A stretch of DNA of 64,000 nucleotides from positions 1-64,000 of the forward strand of contig QCDO01000004.1 of the NCBI GenBank assembly GCA_003278735.1, written 5' to 3'. Origin of the DNA: Prochlorococcus sp. AG-355-J09. Lineage in GTDB: Bacteria > Cyanobacteriota > Cyanobacteriia > PCC-6307 > Cyanobiaceae. This document shows, piece after piece, positions 16,526 to 26,500 of this stretch (positions are counted from its first letter, which is position 1; every line of letters begins with the position of its first letter). The notes under the pieces are model-generated. The model did no database searches. It was not told where the DNA came from and was given only the letters and a program-made list of their open reading frames with translations. The position numbers and the translations under genes are program-made.

Positions 16526-17110
16526 TTGTTTTTTTCAATTTTATTATTGGCCCACTTTCAAGCGGCAATCATCCCAATATTATTAGGTATTAGATCGATC
16601 AAAAAATTCAAACATATAAGCAAGAACAAATTGATACCTTTCGGATTTATTTTTTTAGGGTTGGCATCGATTTCTGAAATGATAGATCATACAAAAACAT
16701 CTTGGATTTATGTAGATCACTCCTCTTTATATAATTGGTTATTTTATTCTTTCCTATCTTTAGGTCTAACATGTTTATCAATATCAGTTATAAAAAATAA
16801 ATTTATTCAAAAAACTAATTTCTGCATTTCTTTATGTTCAATAATCTCATATTTTTTATTTGATAAAACTATCGGTCTCCTTTTTCAAGTAATAACAAGT
16901 ATCCTTTTAATTATTTATTGGCAAAGAGTTTTTAAAGATTGGCTTTTGATTCTTTACCCAATATTTGGTATTATTTTTACGACTTTCTTTGGCACAAAGC
17001 TTTCAATTAGTGGTGATCAATTTTGGCATGTTTTCATAGGCCCGTCTGGAACAATTAGCGTTCTCACCTTTTATTTAGTATTAAAGAGATCAGACAAAAA
17101 ATTTATTTGA
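16526..17110 (+). CDS. Multi-pass membrane protein, hypothetical
   Basis: 194 aa, several TM segments. Confidence 0.65.
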   Translation: MFFSILLLAHFQAAIIPILLGIRSIKKFKHISKNKLIPFGFIFLGLASISEMIDHTKTSWIYVDHSSLYNWLFYSFLSLGLTCLSISVIKNKFIQKTNFCISLCSIISYFLFDKTIGLLFQVITSILLIIYWQRVFKDWLLILYPIFGIIFTTFFGTKLSISGDQFWHVFIGPSGTISVLTFYLVLKRSDKKFI

Positions 17111-17111
17111 G

Positions 17112-17447
17112 ATGCTGATGAAAATATTTGTATTTACAAGTTTTATAGTGTGCTTTGTCATAATAATCTCTCCAGTAGAGATCTTTGCTGATACGGCACT
17201 TGATGTTTACATGAATGATTTTTATTCTAAATCGAATGAAGCTAGCCAGATTCTTAAAGAAATCGAAAATAGTCTAAAAGAGGGATCAAGAAAAAAAGTA
17301 TGCTCTAGACAAAGAGAGGCAGCAAGATTAGGTCTATTAGCCAATAAATCATTAATTAAAGCCTTTGAAATAGAGGGGGCTAATCCGCCAATGCAAGCCA
17401 TAAAATCAAGTCAGCAAAGATGGGAATCTATTCTGAATGAGTGCTGA
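17112..17447 (+). CDS. Secreted hypothetical protein
   Basis: 111 aa with signal peptide, start next to the preceding stop. Confidence 0.65.
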   Translation: MLMKIFVFTSFIVCFVIIISPVEIFADTALDVYMNDFYSKSNEASQILKEIENSLKEGSRKKVCSRQREAARLGLLANKSLIKAFEIEGANPPMQAIKSSQQRWESILNEC

Positions 17448-17474
17448 AGAAAGTCAGTAAATCTATAAATCTAT

Positions 17475-17909
17475 TTAAATTTGCATTCTTACAGATTTAC
17501 TAATTAAAGGGATTTCAGGTTCAACACCACAAATACATTGAGAAATCGAATAAATAAAAATGCATAGTGTAAATATAAAAATTATTGATCCTAATTCAAC
17601 TATGGGAAATATTCTCAAGAGATATGAAATTATTATCAAGGCAATATCAATAAGTAATGCTTGGGATGCGTTATATCTAACGAAATAGGGAACATTTGGA
17701 TTTCTTGCTAATCCAGCAAACAAAATTATAAATAATAAAAAACTACCAAAAGGCAAAGATTTTTCAATTATTGCTATCGGGAAAGTTAGTAATAATAGTA
17801 ATTTTAAAAATGAATATTTATAGAACAAATAATATCCAAAAGGTATTGATGCCTTTAATGGAAAAGTATACAAAAATACTGATGTGAGTCTCTGAAATAT
17901 CTGATTCAA
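17475..17909 (-). CDS. Tic20 family protein
   Basis: NPNVPYFVRYNASQALLIDIAL motif. Confidence 0.88.
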   Translation of the reverse strand: MNQIFQRLTSVFLYTFPLKASIPFGYYLFYKYSFLKLLLLLTFPIAIIEKSLPFGSFLLFIILFAGLARNPNVPYFVRYNASQALLIDIALIIISYLLRIFPIVELGSIIFIFTLCIFIYSISQCICGVEPEIPLISKSVRMQI

Positions 17910-18041
17910 TAGATTATTAAAATTTCGTATTCATATTTTAACCTGATTTTTTGAACTTAATAAAAAAACTTACTTTCAAAAAATCAACTTTGGCAGATGG
18001 TTATTAAATATTAGATAATTGATTCAGGTTCATAATTCAAA

Positions 18042-18431
18042 ATGCGTATCCTACATACAATGTTGAGGGTTGGGGATTTAGATAAATCCATTGACTTCTA
18101 CGTCAATAGATTAGGAATGAATTTATTGCGAAAAAAGGATTACCCTCATGGAAAATTCACTTTGGCATTTGTTGGTTATGGCTCAGAAAAAGAAAATACA
18201 GTAATTGAATTAACTTATAACTGGGACAAAAAGTCTGAAGACTATGAGCTAGGAGATAAATATGGTCATATAGCTATTGGAGTAAAAGATATTCATCTAA
18301 TTTGCCGAGGATTAGAAAATAATGGTTGTAAAATAACAACCAAACCTAAAACAATGAAAAACAGTACTACTGTTTTAGCTTTTGTTGAGGATCCTGATGG
18401 TTATAAAATTGAACTTATTGAAAGAGATTAA
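18042..18431 (+). CDS. gloA: Lactoylglutathione lyase (glyoxalase I)
   Basis: [29 protein letters not shown]...[14 protein letters not shown]. Confidence 0.93.
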   Translation: MRILHTMLRVGDLDKSIDFYVNRLGMNLLRKKDYPHGKFTLAFVGYGSEKENTVIELTYNWDKKSEDYELGDKYGHIAIGVKDIHLICRGLENNGCKITTKPKTMKNSTTVLAFVEDPDGYKIELIERD

Positions 18432-18622
18432 AAGTTCAGAAGTTTTTAATTAAATAAACACATAACTAAATTTTTAGAAGATTGAATTATCAAATATATC
18501 ATTTTCAATTAGCGAAAAAATGCCTCTAAGATCACATTGGACAGATTCTGCAGTTTTCAATTATTTTAAAAGATTATTTCTAAGATGAGGAATTATTAAA
18601 AATAAAATTTAAAACTTTTAAC

Positions 18623-18669
18623 AATCTATATAAAGTCTATTTAGAATACATAGACATTCTATATAGATT
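18623..18669. repeat. 47-bp imperfect inverted repeat, candidate operator/hairpin
   Basis: AATCTATATA-aa-GTCTAT-ttagaatac-ATAGAC-attc-TATATAGATT. Confidence 0.75.
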
Positions 18670-18699
18670 TATATATCATAGTATTATCGCCTAAAGCTT

Positions 18700-19197
18700 A
18701 TGTCTAGTAATTGGTCAAAAATAAGAGATGAATGGCTTGATAGAACCGCGGTTGCGAAAGATGATGCTAAATGGGCATTAGAAGCTTTAATTAATTCTGA
18801 AGAAGAGTTATTTGAAATAGAAAAAAAAATAAAGAATAAAGAGGACGCTATAAGCCAAGTAAAATTTTTGAAGAAAAAGGTTAAAGAAACTATTTCCTCT
18901 AAAGAAATTAGTCTCGATGATATTGCATTAAATACTTCAAATTCAAACAAAGTACAGATCTCAGTACCATCAAATCTTACTTATCTTTTGAAAGTTTGGG
19001 CCGCTGCAGAAGGAAGAGATCTATCAAGTGTTGCTTTTCAATGTTTAGAAACTGGGATAAGGGAAATGAAAAGCAAAGGTTCAATACCTTCAATAGCAGT
19101 AAATAGATATGACTCCGCCTGCCAAAAGAGGATTGCACTAGCAGAAGTAAACAATCTATTGGAGAAATACGAATTAGCTCAGGATGAAATCAAATAA
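18700..19197 (+). CDS. Coiled-coil plus ribbon-helix-helix (CopG-like) protein
   Basis: VQISVPSNLTYLLKVWAAAEGRDLSSVAFQCLETGIREM resembles RHH; coiled N-terminal half. Confidence 0.5.
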   Translation: MSSNWSKIRDEWLDRTAVAKDDAKWALEALINSEEELFEIEKKIKNKEDAISQVKFLKKKVKETISSKEISLDDIALNTSNSNKVQISVPSNLTYLLKVWAAAEGRDLSSVAFQCLETGIREMKSKGSIPSIAVNRYDSACQKRIALAEVNNLLEKYELAQDEIK

Positions 19198-19199
19198 TT

Positions 19200-19592
19200 A
19201 TGAACACCAGAAAAATCATTAAAGGATACAAAACATTAATATTATCAAGATTTAATGTAAATACTTCTGTGGATAAATTCAAAGATGGAATAATTTATAC
19301 TCTTTATTCTGATGAATTTAATTCACTTAAAGTGGGTTTTGCTGAAAATGATAAGGTTCTAGAAAAAAAATTATCAAGTGAAGCATTGATATTATTGGAT
19401 ATGAAAAAAGGCAAAGAGAAAGATCTATTTTTATTAATAATCACTCTAAAAGAAATTGGCATCAAATATTCAGACAATTTTTATTTCAAATACTCAGGTT
19501 CTTTAATGAAACATTTATCTACTTTAGGTTGGCCTGTTGGAAATTCACTTTATAAACAAAGAAAGATTAAAAAAGAACTTGTATGTGCATAA
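19200..19592 (+). CDS. Hypothetical protein, possible GIY-YIG/T5orf172-like fold
   Basis: GIIYTLYSDEFNSLKVGFAENDKVLEKKL...; start 2 nt after the preceding stop. Confidence 0.45.
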   Translation: MNTRKIIKGYKTLILSRFNVNTSVDKFKDGIIYTLYSDEFNSLKVGFAENDKVLEKKLSSEALILLDMKKGKEKDLFLLIITLKEIGIKYSDNFYFKYSGSLMKHLSTLGWPVGNSLYKQRKIKKELVCA

Positions 19593-19594
19593 AT

Positions 19595-20068
19595 TTAAAT
19601 GTAATCGCACTCTAAAGTTTCTCTTGTATCTCTATTTGTGATTGGATTAGTTCCAGTGGCACTTTCACAAAATTTCCTAACAATATCTTTTGGCAAAAAA
19701 ACATTTGTGAAGTCTGCGCCTTGTATTTTTACATTTTCAAACTGGGTACTATAAGCAAAAGAATCTTCCAAGTTAGTATTTGATAAATCTGTTCCATCTA
19801 AAACAGCTGAGTCTAAAGTTACTTCTCTTAAGTTGGAGTTACTTAAATTAGTATCTTTCAATTTTGCTCCATAAAGAGTCGCATTTTGGAGCTCACAACC
19901 TGACAAATTTGCGTCTTGTAAATCAGTTAAATAGAAAGTAGCTCCTTTTAAATCAGATCCAGAAAAATCAGCCCCAACCAAAGATTGTTTACCATAATCC
20001 AACGCTGCGAAGCTTCTAGAGGGGAGGGTTAAAAAAACTATTAAAAAAGTTAAAATTATAAATCTCAT
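19595..20068 (-). CDS. Secreted pentapeptide-repeat protein
   Basis: Signal peptide, then A(D/N)LxG/TxLxxAxL-type repeats. Confidence 0.9.
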   Translation of the reverse strand: MRFIILTFLIVFLTLPSRSFAALDYGKQSLVGADFSGSDLKGATFYLTDLQDANLSGCELQNATLYGAKLKDTNLSNSNLREVTLDSAVLDGTDLSNTNLEDSFAYSTQFENVKIQGADFTNVFLPKDIVRKFCESATGTNPITNRDTRETLECDYI

Positions 20069-20175
20069 TTGTTTGATTAGTATTTCAATAAATTCTAACT
20101 TCTTAAGCTGAAATCTAAAAATTAATTATTTACTGAATGCTATATTTATTGAAATAGCAAATCACGAACTAGGTT

Positions 20176-21816
20176 TTGGATATAAGTCCTTATGATGCGA
20201 TTGTTGTTGGTTCTGGAGCTACAGGAGGAATAGCAGCACTTACATTGGCAGAACAAGGGATCAAAGTTTTAGTAATAGAAGCAGGGCCTCAAGTTAAAAG
20301 GGATGAAGCTAGTAATCACGAGCCAAAGAGTACATTAAAAAGATTATCGGGAGTTTTAACAAAAAAACATGCCAATCAATGCCAACATCCTGGTTATTGG
20401 AAAAATAATCCTGACTTATATTCAAATGAATTGAAGCATCCTTATGACTTCCCCAAAAAAAAGCCATTTCTTTGGACCCAAGGAAAACAATATGGGGGGA
20501 GATCATTAACTTGGGGAGGTATAACATTAAGACTTTCCTCAGGTGACTTTCATCCGGCTAAAAAAGACGGATTCGGACCAAACTGGCCTATTTCATACGA
20601 TGAACTATCCCCACACTATGATTTTATTGAAAATTTCTGCGGCATCTATGGACGAAAAGATGACATTAAAGAAGTCCCAAACGGTAATTATATTGGTGAA
20701 ATACCTCTTACAGAAAACGAAAATGTTTTTGGAAGCAAAGTAAAATCAAAATTAAATTATCCATTTATCCAATCAAGAGGATTTGACCGTAATTCATCAG
20801 TAAAAGAAAAAAAATGGCCCAAATCCTCTAGCTTAGGAAGCTCCTTAAAAAAAGCTTTAGATACTGGAAATGTACAAATAATCTCTAATTACCTAGTGGA
20901 GTCTTTTGAGATTAACAAGGCAACAGAGCTTGCCTCAAAACTAACTATCGTAAACCTAGAAAATGGACAAAAAGAAGTATTGAATTGTGATTTAATTCTT
21001 CTCTGCGCATCAACAATTTCAACGCTGAGAATACTCCTTAACTCAGAATACAAATCAAATTCCTCAGGGTTTAAAGATATTTCCGGGAAATTAGGCAAAT
21101 GCCTCATGGATCATGTATCTATCTGTAGATTTTTTTCAGTCCCAAAAACAAAAAACTCAGATAAACCATTAGATAATCCTCCCGATCTTTCTGGAGCAGG
21201 CAGCTTCTTTATTCCATTTGGTTCAAATTTACCTGAAATTGACGACATGAATTTCCATAGAGGTTATGGAATCTGGGGGGCAATTGATAGATTAGGAATA
21301 CCTAAATTTTTGCAAAAAGACAAAAACAAATCCATTGGTTTTCTTATCGCTCATGGCGAGGTCCTTCCTAGAGAAAAAAACTCAGTTTCTCTCTCAAAAA
21401 AAACAGATGAATGGGGTATCCCAATTCCCTACATTGAATTCGAATGGAGTGAGAATGAGTTAAATATGGCAAAACATATGGAAAACACAATCCGAAAATC
21501 AATAAAAGCTGCAAATGGAGAAATGAAAAATATTGATGAACTAATAAATATCCCATTAGGGAGTTTATTTACAAAAAATTTGATTGCACTCTCTAATGGT
21601 CCTCCTCCTCCTGGATATTACATTCATGAAGTAGGGGGAGCACCAATGGGGATAAATGAAGAAAATAGCGTAGTTGATAAATTAAATAGATTATGGAGAT
21701 GCAAGAATGTGCTTGTACTAGATGGAGCATGCTGGCCCACATCATCTTGGCAAAGCCCCACACTTACAATGATGGCTTTAAGTAGAAGAGCTTGTTTAAA
21801 TATTAAAAAGACTTAG
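20176..21816 (+). CDS. GMC family (FAD-dependent) oxidoreductase
   Basis: YDAIVVGSGATGGIAALTLAEQGIKVLVIEAG; C-terminal HEVGGAPMG...WPTSSWQSPTLTMMAL. Confidence 0.9.
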   Translation: MDISPYDAIVVGSGATGGIAALTLAEQGIKVLVIEAGPQVKRDEASNHEPKSTLKRLSGVLTKKHANQCQHPGYWKNNPDLYSNELKHPYDFPKKKPFLWTQGKQYGGRSLTWGGITLRLSSGDFHPAKKDGFGPNWPISYDELSPHYDFIENFCGIYGRKDDIKEVPNGNYIGEIPLTENENVFGSKVKSKLNYPFIQSRGFDRNSSVKEKKWPKSSSLGSSLKKALDTGNVQIISNYLVESFEINKATELASKLTIVNLENGQKEVLNCDLILLCASTISTLRILLNSEYKSNSSGFKDISGKLGKCLMDHVSICRFFSVPKTKNSDKPLDNPPDLSGAGSFFIPFGSNLPEIDDMNFHRGYGIWGAIDRLGIPKFLQKDKNKSIGFLIAHGEVLPREKNSVSLSKKTDEWGIPIPYIEFEWSENELNMAKHMENTIRKSIKAANGEMKNIDELINIPLGSLFTKNLIALSNGPPPPGYYIHEVGGAPMGINEENSVVDKLNRLWRCKNVLVLDGACWPTSSWQSPTLTMMALSRRACLNIKKT

Positions 21817-22060
21817 AAGGTGTAAATAATTGATTTAAATAAATTTCTGAGACAGAATTATCTGTACATCCGTTTTGAACTAGAAAAGTAGCTAATGCTG
21901 AATTTATAAGCTTATATTGATCCCAAGTTGGGTTACTTAATACGAAATCTTTCATAGTGTTATAAAGAGTTTCTGAAAGTTCAGTCTCTAAAGAGACTTT
22001 ATTTGATGAACATTTGACAAGTTTTTTATCAGTTAAATTTGATTGGCTGATTTGATCCAT
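21803..22060 (-). CDS. DUF2811-like small protein
   Basis: VSLETELSETLYNTMKDFVLSNPTWDQYKLINSALATFLVQNG. Confidence 0.6.
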   Translation of the reverse strand: MDQISQSNLTDKKLVKCSSNKVSLETELSETLYNTMKDFVLSNPTWDQYKLINSALATFLVQNGCTDNSVSEIYLNQLFTPSKSF

Positions 22061-22410
22061 GAATGTGTATTTCTTACATAAATATAATGATACTTTTTCT
22101 AAAAATATCAAAAAAAATCTGTTTATAAACTTTTTAAATTATCAAATGAGACTCATGTTATAAAATGGTTTTTAAGAAATTTACATTTTGAATAAGGAAA
22201 TTGATTAGATCTTAAAGAAAAGTCAACAATAATGTTGAAGTCCTGTTTTTTTAAAAAACTGCTGGGATTTCTAATCCAATGTGGATTTGGACGTGGAAAA
22301 CAACCTGTAAATTGTGGAAAATCTAGCTCAAAATACTTTTAAATTTTTATATTAGGAATACTTATATACACTGAGTCTATTAAGACTTGGTCGAGAAAGA
22401 GACAGGTGAT

Positions 22411-23565
22411 TCAGTTATTTTCAACTGATTTTCTTAAGATTTGATCTTCATTAGGCAAGCGAAGCGTGACAGGTCCTAAAGGGTGTTTTGAATTTGGATA
22501 TATATTATGGTGATGATGATGGTGATTATGTTCATGATGATGAGGCTCAACATGTTCATGTTCTAGGTAATCTCCTTCTCTTAGGTTTGATTTTTCTTGA
22601 TTATGAGTTGGAATTTGATTTTGTATTTCACAAGCACCATTACATTCAGGATCACATAAATCACAGCTGATCCCCAAGCCCTCTACATGGTCATGTTGAC
22701 TTTCTTGTACCATTCCAACTTCTTTTTCAAAGCCAAATAAATTTGATCTATATTTACAAGTTGAGCAATTCATAGAATTCTTTCCTTCGTTATTAAGAAT
22801 CTCTTCAATCCTTTCTACAAAAGTATCGACCACATAAGACTGCGACGAAAGATATTTTGCATGTATAAATGAAATATTTGGATTATTAATCGCAACTAAA
22901 TCACTTTGCCTTTTTATTCTGGTGACAAGGACACCTGAGAAAAGAAAATAAGGGAAAATAATTATATTTTTATAACCAAGTCTCACAACATTTCTCAAGC
23001 CAGGTTCAACGAGAGGGAAAGTTACTCCAGAAAAAACTGTTTCACCCCACCCTAAACCAATACCCTCTACTATCATTCTCGTTATTTTTGAAACATTGGA
23101 ATTCGCATCTGGGTCAGAAGAGCCTCTACCAACAACTACTAATAATGATTCTTCAGGTTTGAGAGTATTATTTTGCTTAAATACATCTTTTACTCTTTCA
23201 CAAGCTGCACTAATCATTAAATTATTAATACCTAATTCTCTTCCATAAATTATTTCAATCCCTGTTTTACTTGAATAATTCATTAGCAAGCTAGGTATAT
23301 CGTTCTTTACATGGCCCGCAGCGAAAAGCATTGCGGGTATCGCAATTATTTTTTTTATTGAAAGATCTTTTAACTTGTCTAGAGCATCAACAATCGAAGG
23401 TTTAGCGAATTCCAAGAAACCATATTCAACTAAAAATTTTGGATATCTTTTTTGGATGAACTTAGTTAATTCTTGAAATTCAGTAATGGCTAATTTATTT
23501 CTACTCCCGTGTCCACAGATAAGTATTGCGACTTGATTATTTAACTTCGAATCTAAATTATCCAA
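22411..23565 (-). CDS. CbiX-type sirohydrochlorin chelatase with Cys/His-rich C-terminal tail
   Basis: VAILICGHGSRNKLA...; two chelatase-like halves; tail HEHVEPHHHEHNHHHHHHN; start (TTG) uncertain. Confidence 0.8.
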   Translation of the reverse strand: MDNLDSKLNNQVAILICGHGSRNKLAITEFQELTKFIQKRYPKFLVEYGFLEFAKPSIVDALDKLKDLSIKKIIAIPAMLFAAGHVKNDIPSLLMNYSSKTGIEIIYGRELGINNLMISAACERVKDVFKQNNTLKPEESLLVVVGRGSSDPDANSNVSKITRMIVEGIGLGWGETVFSGVTFPLVEPGLRNVVRLGYKNIIIFPYFLFSGVLVTRIKRQSDLVAINNPNISFIHAKYLSSQSYVVDTFVERIEEILNNEGKNSMNCSTCKYRSNLFGFEKEVGMVQESQHDHVEGLGISCDLCDPECNGACEIQNQIPTHNQEKSNLREGDYLEHEHVEPHHHEHNHHHHHHNIYPNSKHPLGPVTLRLPNEDQILRKSVENN

Positions 23566-23612
23566 TTTCGAGTGATTACTTATACCATAATAGTAAAGAA
23601 CAATATCACGTA

Positions 23613-24899
23613 GTGAAAAATAATAATAACTTGCTTGAAGTTCCAAATATTAACTCAAAGGATGCAAAATTAAAAAAATTAATTTACGAAGTGAATGATT
23701 ACTTATTTTGTGAGAATTACTATTCTAAGGAAAAATTCGAACACCTATGCGTATGTAGTGGAGGTACAACCTCTAGTTGTGCAAAGAATGGTTTTACAAC
23801 TCTTGATCTAAGAAAAAATCACAGCAAAATTCACCTAGATAGAAAAACCAATTTAGTAACAATTGGAGGGGGAGTAATAATGGGGGATCTAATAAATTAT
23901 CTACAAAAACATAATCGAAGTTTTCCAATCGGACTTTCTAAACTTCCTGGAGCAGGCTATATACTTACTGGTGGAGTAAGCCCGCTCAGTAGAGCCTACG
24001 GATTAGCCATTGATAATATTGAATCAATTAAAGGTTTCTTGGGTAATGGCACATTTATCTCTTTAAAAAAAAATCAAATAACTCCAGAAGAACAATTGAT
24101 TTGGGAAGCAATTAAAGGCGCAGCACCCTTTTTCTCAATTATTACCGAAATAGAACTTAAAACTATCCAATCTAATCCAATTAAGGTTATTGAAGGATTT
24201 GTAAATCTAAATGAACTTTCAGAAATAATAAAACTATCAGAGGAATTTCCAGAAAATATTAGTCTTCAATGGATTTATGCCCAAAAAATTTACATATATA
24301 TTTTTGCTGAACTCAAAAATAATTTAGAGGATAAAAGAACAGTAGAATACCTAATGCTTCTAGACAAATTTCCTGCTCTAGAAAAACATTTTTATGAGAA
24401 CTTTAACAAGATAAATTTCTTCCCAAAGGAATTGAATTTGTATGAGCTGAATGCAAATAACCATTCTGAGGTAATTAGTCTTCTTGGAGAAGATTTAAAA
24501 AATGATATCCCAATTTTCATAAAATGTTTGGATGAAATAATGGATAATAAACCTAATAATTCCTGTTATATTGCTTCTCAACAATTAGGTTGCAAAACTA
24601 AAAAGTTAAATCATGGTCATGGCTCAAGCTTTTTTGTTCATAGAAAAAGTACTTGGAAACCATGGATATATGCATCGTGGAAAAAAAATGATCTTCAAGA
24701 AAAAGAAGTCGCTCTGGAATGGATTTATAAATCGTGGAGCAAGCTAAAAAAGTTCTATCCAAATATTCACTTAGCCCAATTGCATAATCATTTGGATTCA
24801 CATGAGGAAGAAGTTACATTAGCCTTTGGAAATAGAATAAATCAATTAAAAACTTTAAAGAATATTTTTGACCCACAAGGTATTTTGCCTCCTTTATAA
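23613..24899 (+). CDS. FAD-binding oxidoreductase (FAD_binding_4/BBE-like)
   Basis: CVCSGGTTSSCAKNGFTTLDLRK...NLVTIGGGVIMGDLINYL; GTG start proposed. Confidence 0.78.
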   Translation: MKNNNNLLEVPNINSKDAKLKKLIYEVNDYLFCENYYSKEKFEHLCVCSGGTTSSCAKNGFTTLDLRKNHSKIHLDRKTNLVTIGGGVIMGDLINYLQKHNRSFPIGLSKLPGAGYILTGGVSPLSRAYGLAIDNIESIKGFLGNGTFISLKKNQITPEEQLIWEAIKGAAPFFSIITEIELKTIQSNPIKVIEGFVNLNELSEIIKLSEEFPENISLQWIYAQKIYIYIFAELKNNLEDKRTVEYLMLLDKFPALEKHFYENFNKINFFPKELNLYELNANNHSEVISLLGEDLKNDIPIFIKCLDEIMDNKPNNSCYIASQQLGCKTKKLNHGHGSSFFVHRKSTWKPWIYASWKKNDLQEKEVALEWIYKSWSKLKKFYPNIHLAQLHNHLDSHEEEVTLAFGNRINQLKTLKNIFDPQGILPPL

Positions 24900-24929
24900 G
24901 GTAACTTCATAATTATAAAGAAAATTAAA

Positions 24930-26495
24930 ATGTCAAATTCCTCAAGATATTTATCTAAAAATTGGTTAGATGATCCAAAGTCAAATATTCTCTCTGGCTT
25001 AGTTGTTGCTTTCGCAATGATTCCAGAAGCAATTGCTTTTTCAGGTATAGCTGGTGTAGATCCTAAAGTTGGCCTTTTTGGTGCATTTTGCTTATCTATA
25101 ACAATTGCGATTGTTGGAGGAAGAAGGGGCATGATCACTTCTGCCACAGGTTCAACAGCTCTTTTGATGACTGGACTTGTTGCCTATGGAGAATCACAAG
25201 CCCCAGGATTAGGGGTCCCATATCTTATTGCAGCTGGAATATTAACTGGAATTTTCCAAATTCTTTGGGGATATTTAAGACTTGCCTACCAAATGCGCTT
25301 CGTGCCAACAGGAGTATTAAGTGGATTTGTAAATGCACTCGCACTTTTAATATTTCAAGCACAACTTCCTCAGTTAGGAATAGGTATTAAAGAATCAAAA
25401 GAATTAGTTGAACAAACTTTAAGTCAATATCCAGTTAACTCTCAGATTCCAGTAGTTTGGATCCTTGTAATCCTAGGATTAGTAATTATCTATGGGCTTC
25501 CAAAAATCACAAAAGTAATCCCATCTCAACTTATCGCAATAGTAGTAATAACTCTTATAAGCATATTCTTTAATCTAGATGTCCCAACAGTTAGCGATTT
25601 AGGTAAATTACCTGATGGATTACCAAGTATTTCTCTTCCTTTTGGATCAATAGAAAATGGAAAAGTACCTTTTAGTCTTGAAACATTAGGGATAATTTTG
25701 CCAACCTCACTTGCGATATCTCTCGTGGGTTTAATGGAAACCTTTTTAACTCAAGACATTTTAGACGATGTAACTGATACAAGTTCTAATAAAAATAAAG
25801 AGGCAAGAGGACAGGGGATCGCAAATATTGTGGCATCTTTATTTGGTGGAATGGCTGGATGTGCCTTAGTTGGGCAATCTGTAATGAATACTGAGAATGG
25901 AGGTAAATCAAGATTATCAACCCTCTCCTCAGGTATATCACTCTTAATTATGATCATCCTATTGAAGTCTTGGATTGGAGCAATACCTATGGCTGCTTTA
26001 GTGGCAATAATGATAACGATCGCAATAAGTACGGCAGATATAAATGGATTAAAAAATATCAGAAAGATACCTAAAAGCGATACCGCAGTCATGCTTATGA
26101 CTTTTGCAGTTACTATGCTTACGAAACCTCATAATCTTGCACTTGGAGTTATTGCCGGAGTTGCACTAGCTGCAATTCTTTTCAGCAGAAAAGTTGCAAA
26201 AGTCATAACTGTCTCAAGAGCAAAAGAAAATAATTTAACTACCTACAAAGTAAAAGGACAATTATTTTTTGTAAGTAAAATTTATTTTTTACAAGGATTT
26301 GATATTTATGAACATCCAGAAAATATAGTAATTGACATGTCTTTAGCTCATATTTGGGATCAAAGTGGCGTTGTTGCTCTTGAGCAAATTATTAGAAAAT
26401 TCCAGAATGGTGGTTCCAAAGTTGAAATTTTAGGATTAAATAAAGAAAGTCTTAACTTATTTGAAAGACTTGGTGGCGTAAATAGCTCTCATTAA
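24930..26495 (+). CDS. SulP family anion permease with STAS domain
   Basis: ILSGLVVAFAMIPEAIAFSGIAGVDPKVGLF; C-terminal STAS-like VIDMSLAHIWDQSGVVALEQI. Confidence 0.9.
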   Translation: MSNSSRYLSKNWLDDPKSNILSGLVVAFAMIPEAIAFSGIAGVDPKVGLFGAFCLSITIAIVGGRRGMITSATGSTALLMTGLVAYGESQAPGLGVPYLIAAGILTGIFQILWGYLRLAYQMRFVPTGVLSGFVNALALLIFQAQLPQLGIGIKESKELVEQTLSQYPVNSQIPVVWILVILGLVIIYGLPKITKVIPSQLIAIVVITLISIFFNLDVPTVSDLGKLPDGLPSISLPFGSIENGKVPFSLETLGIILPTSLAISLVGLMETFLTQDILDDVTDTSSNKNKEARGQGIANIVASLFGGMAGCALVGQSVMNTENGGKSRLSTLSSGISLLIMIILLKSWIGAIPMAALVAIMITIAISTADINGLKNIRKIPKSDTAVMLMTFAVTMLTKPHNLALGVIAGVALAAILFSRKVAKVITVSRAKENNLTTYKVKGQLFFVSKIYFLQGFDIYEHPENIVIDMSLAHIWDQSGVVALEQIIRKFQNGGSKVEILGLNKESLNLFERLGGVNSSH

Positions 26496-26500
26496 AAAAG

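Noticed and set aside
25751-26092. ORFs antisense or out of frame within the SulP permease (25088-25390, 25751-26092)
   Set aside because: Shadow frames of a clear coding sequence.
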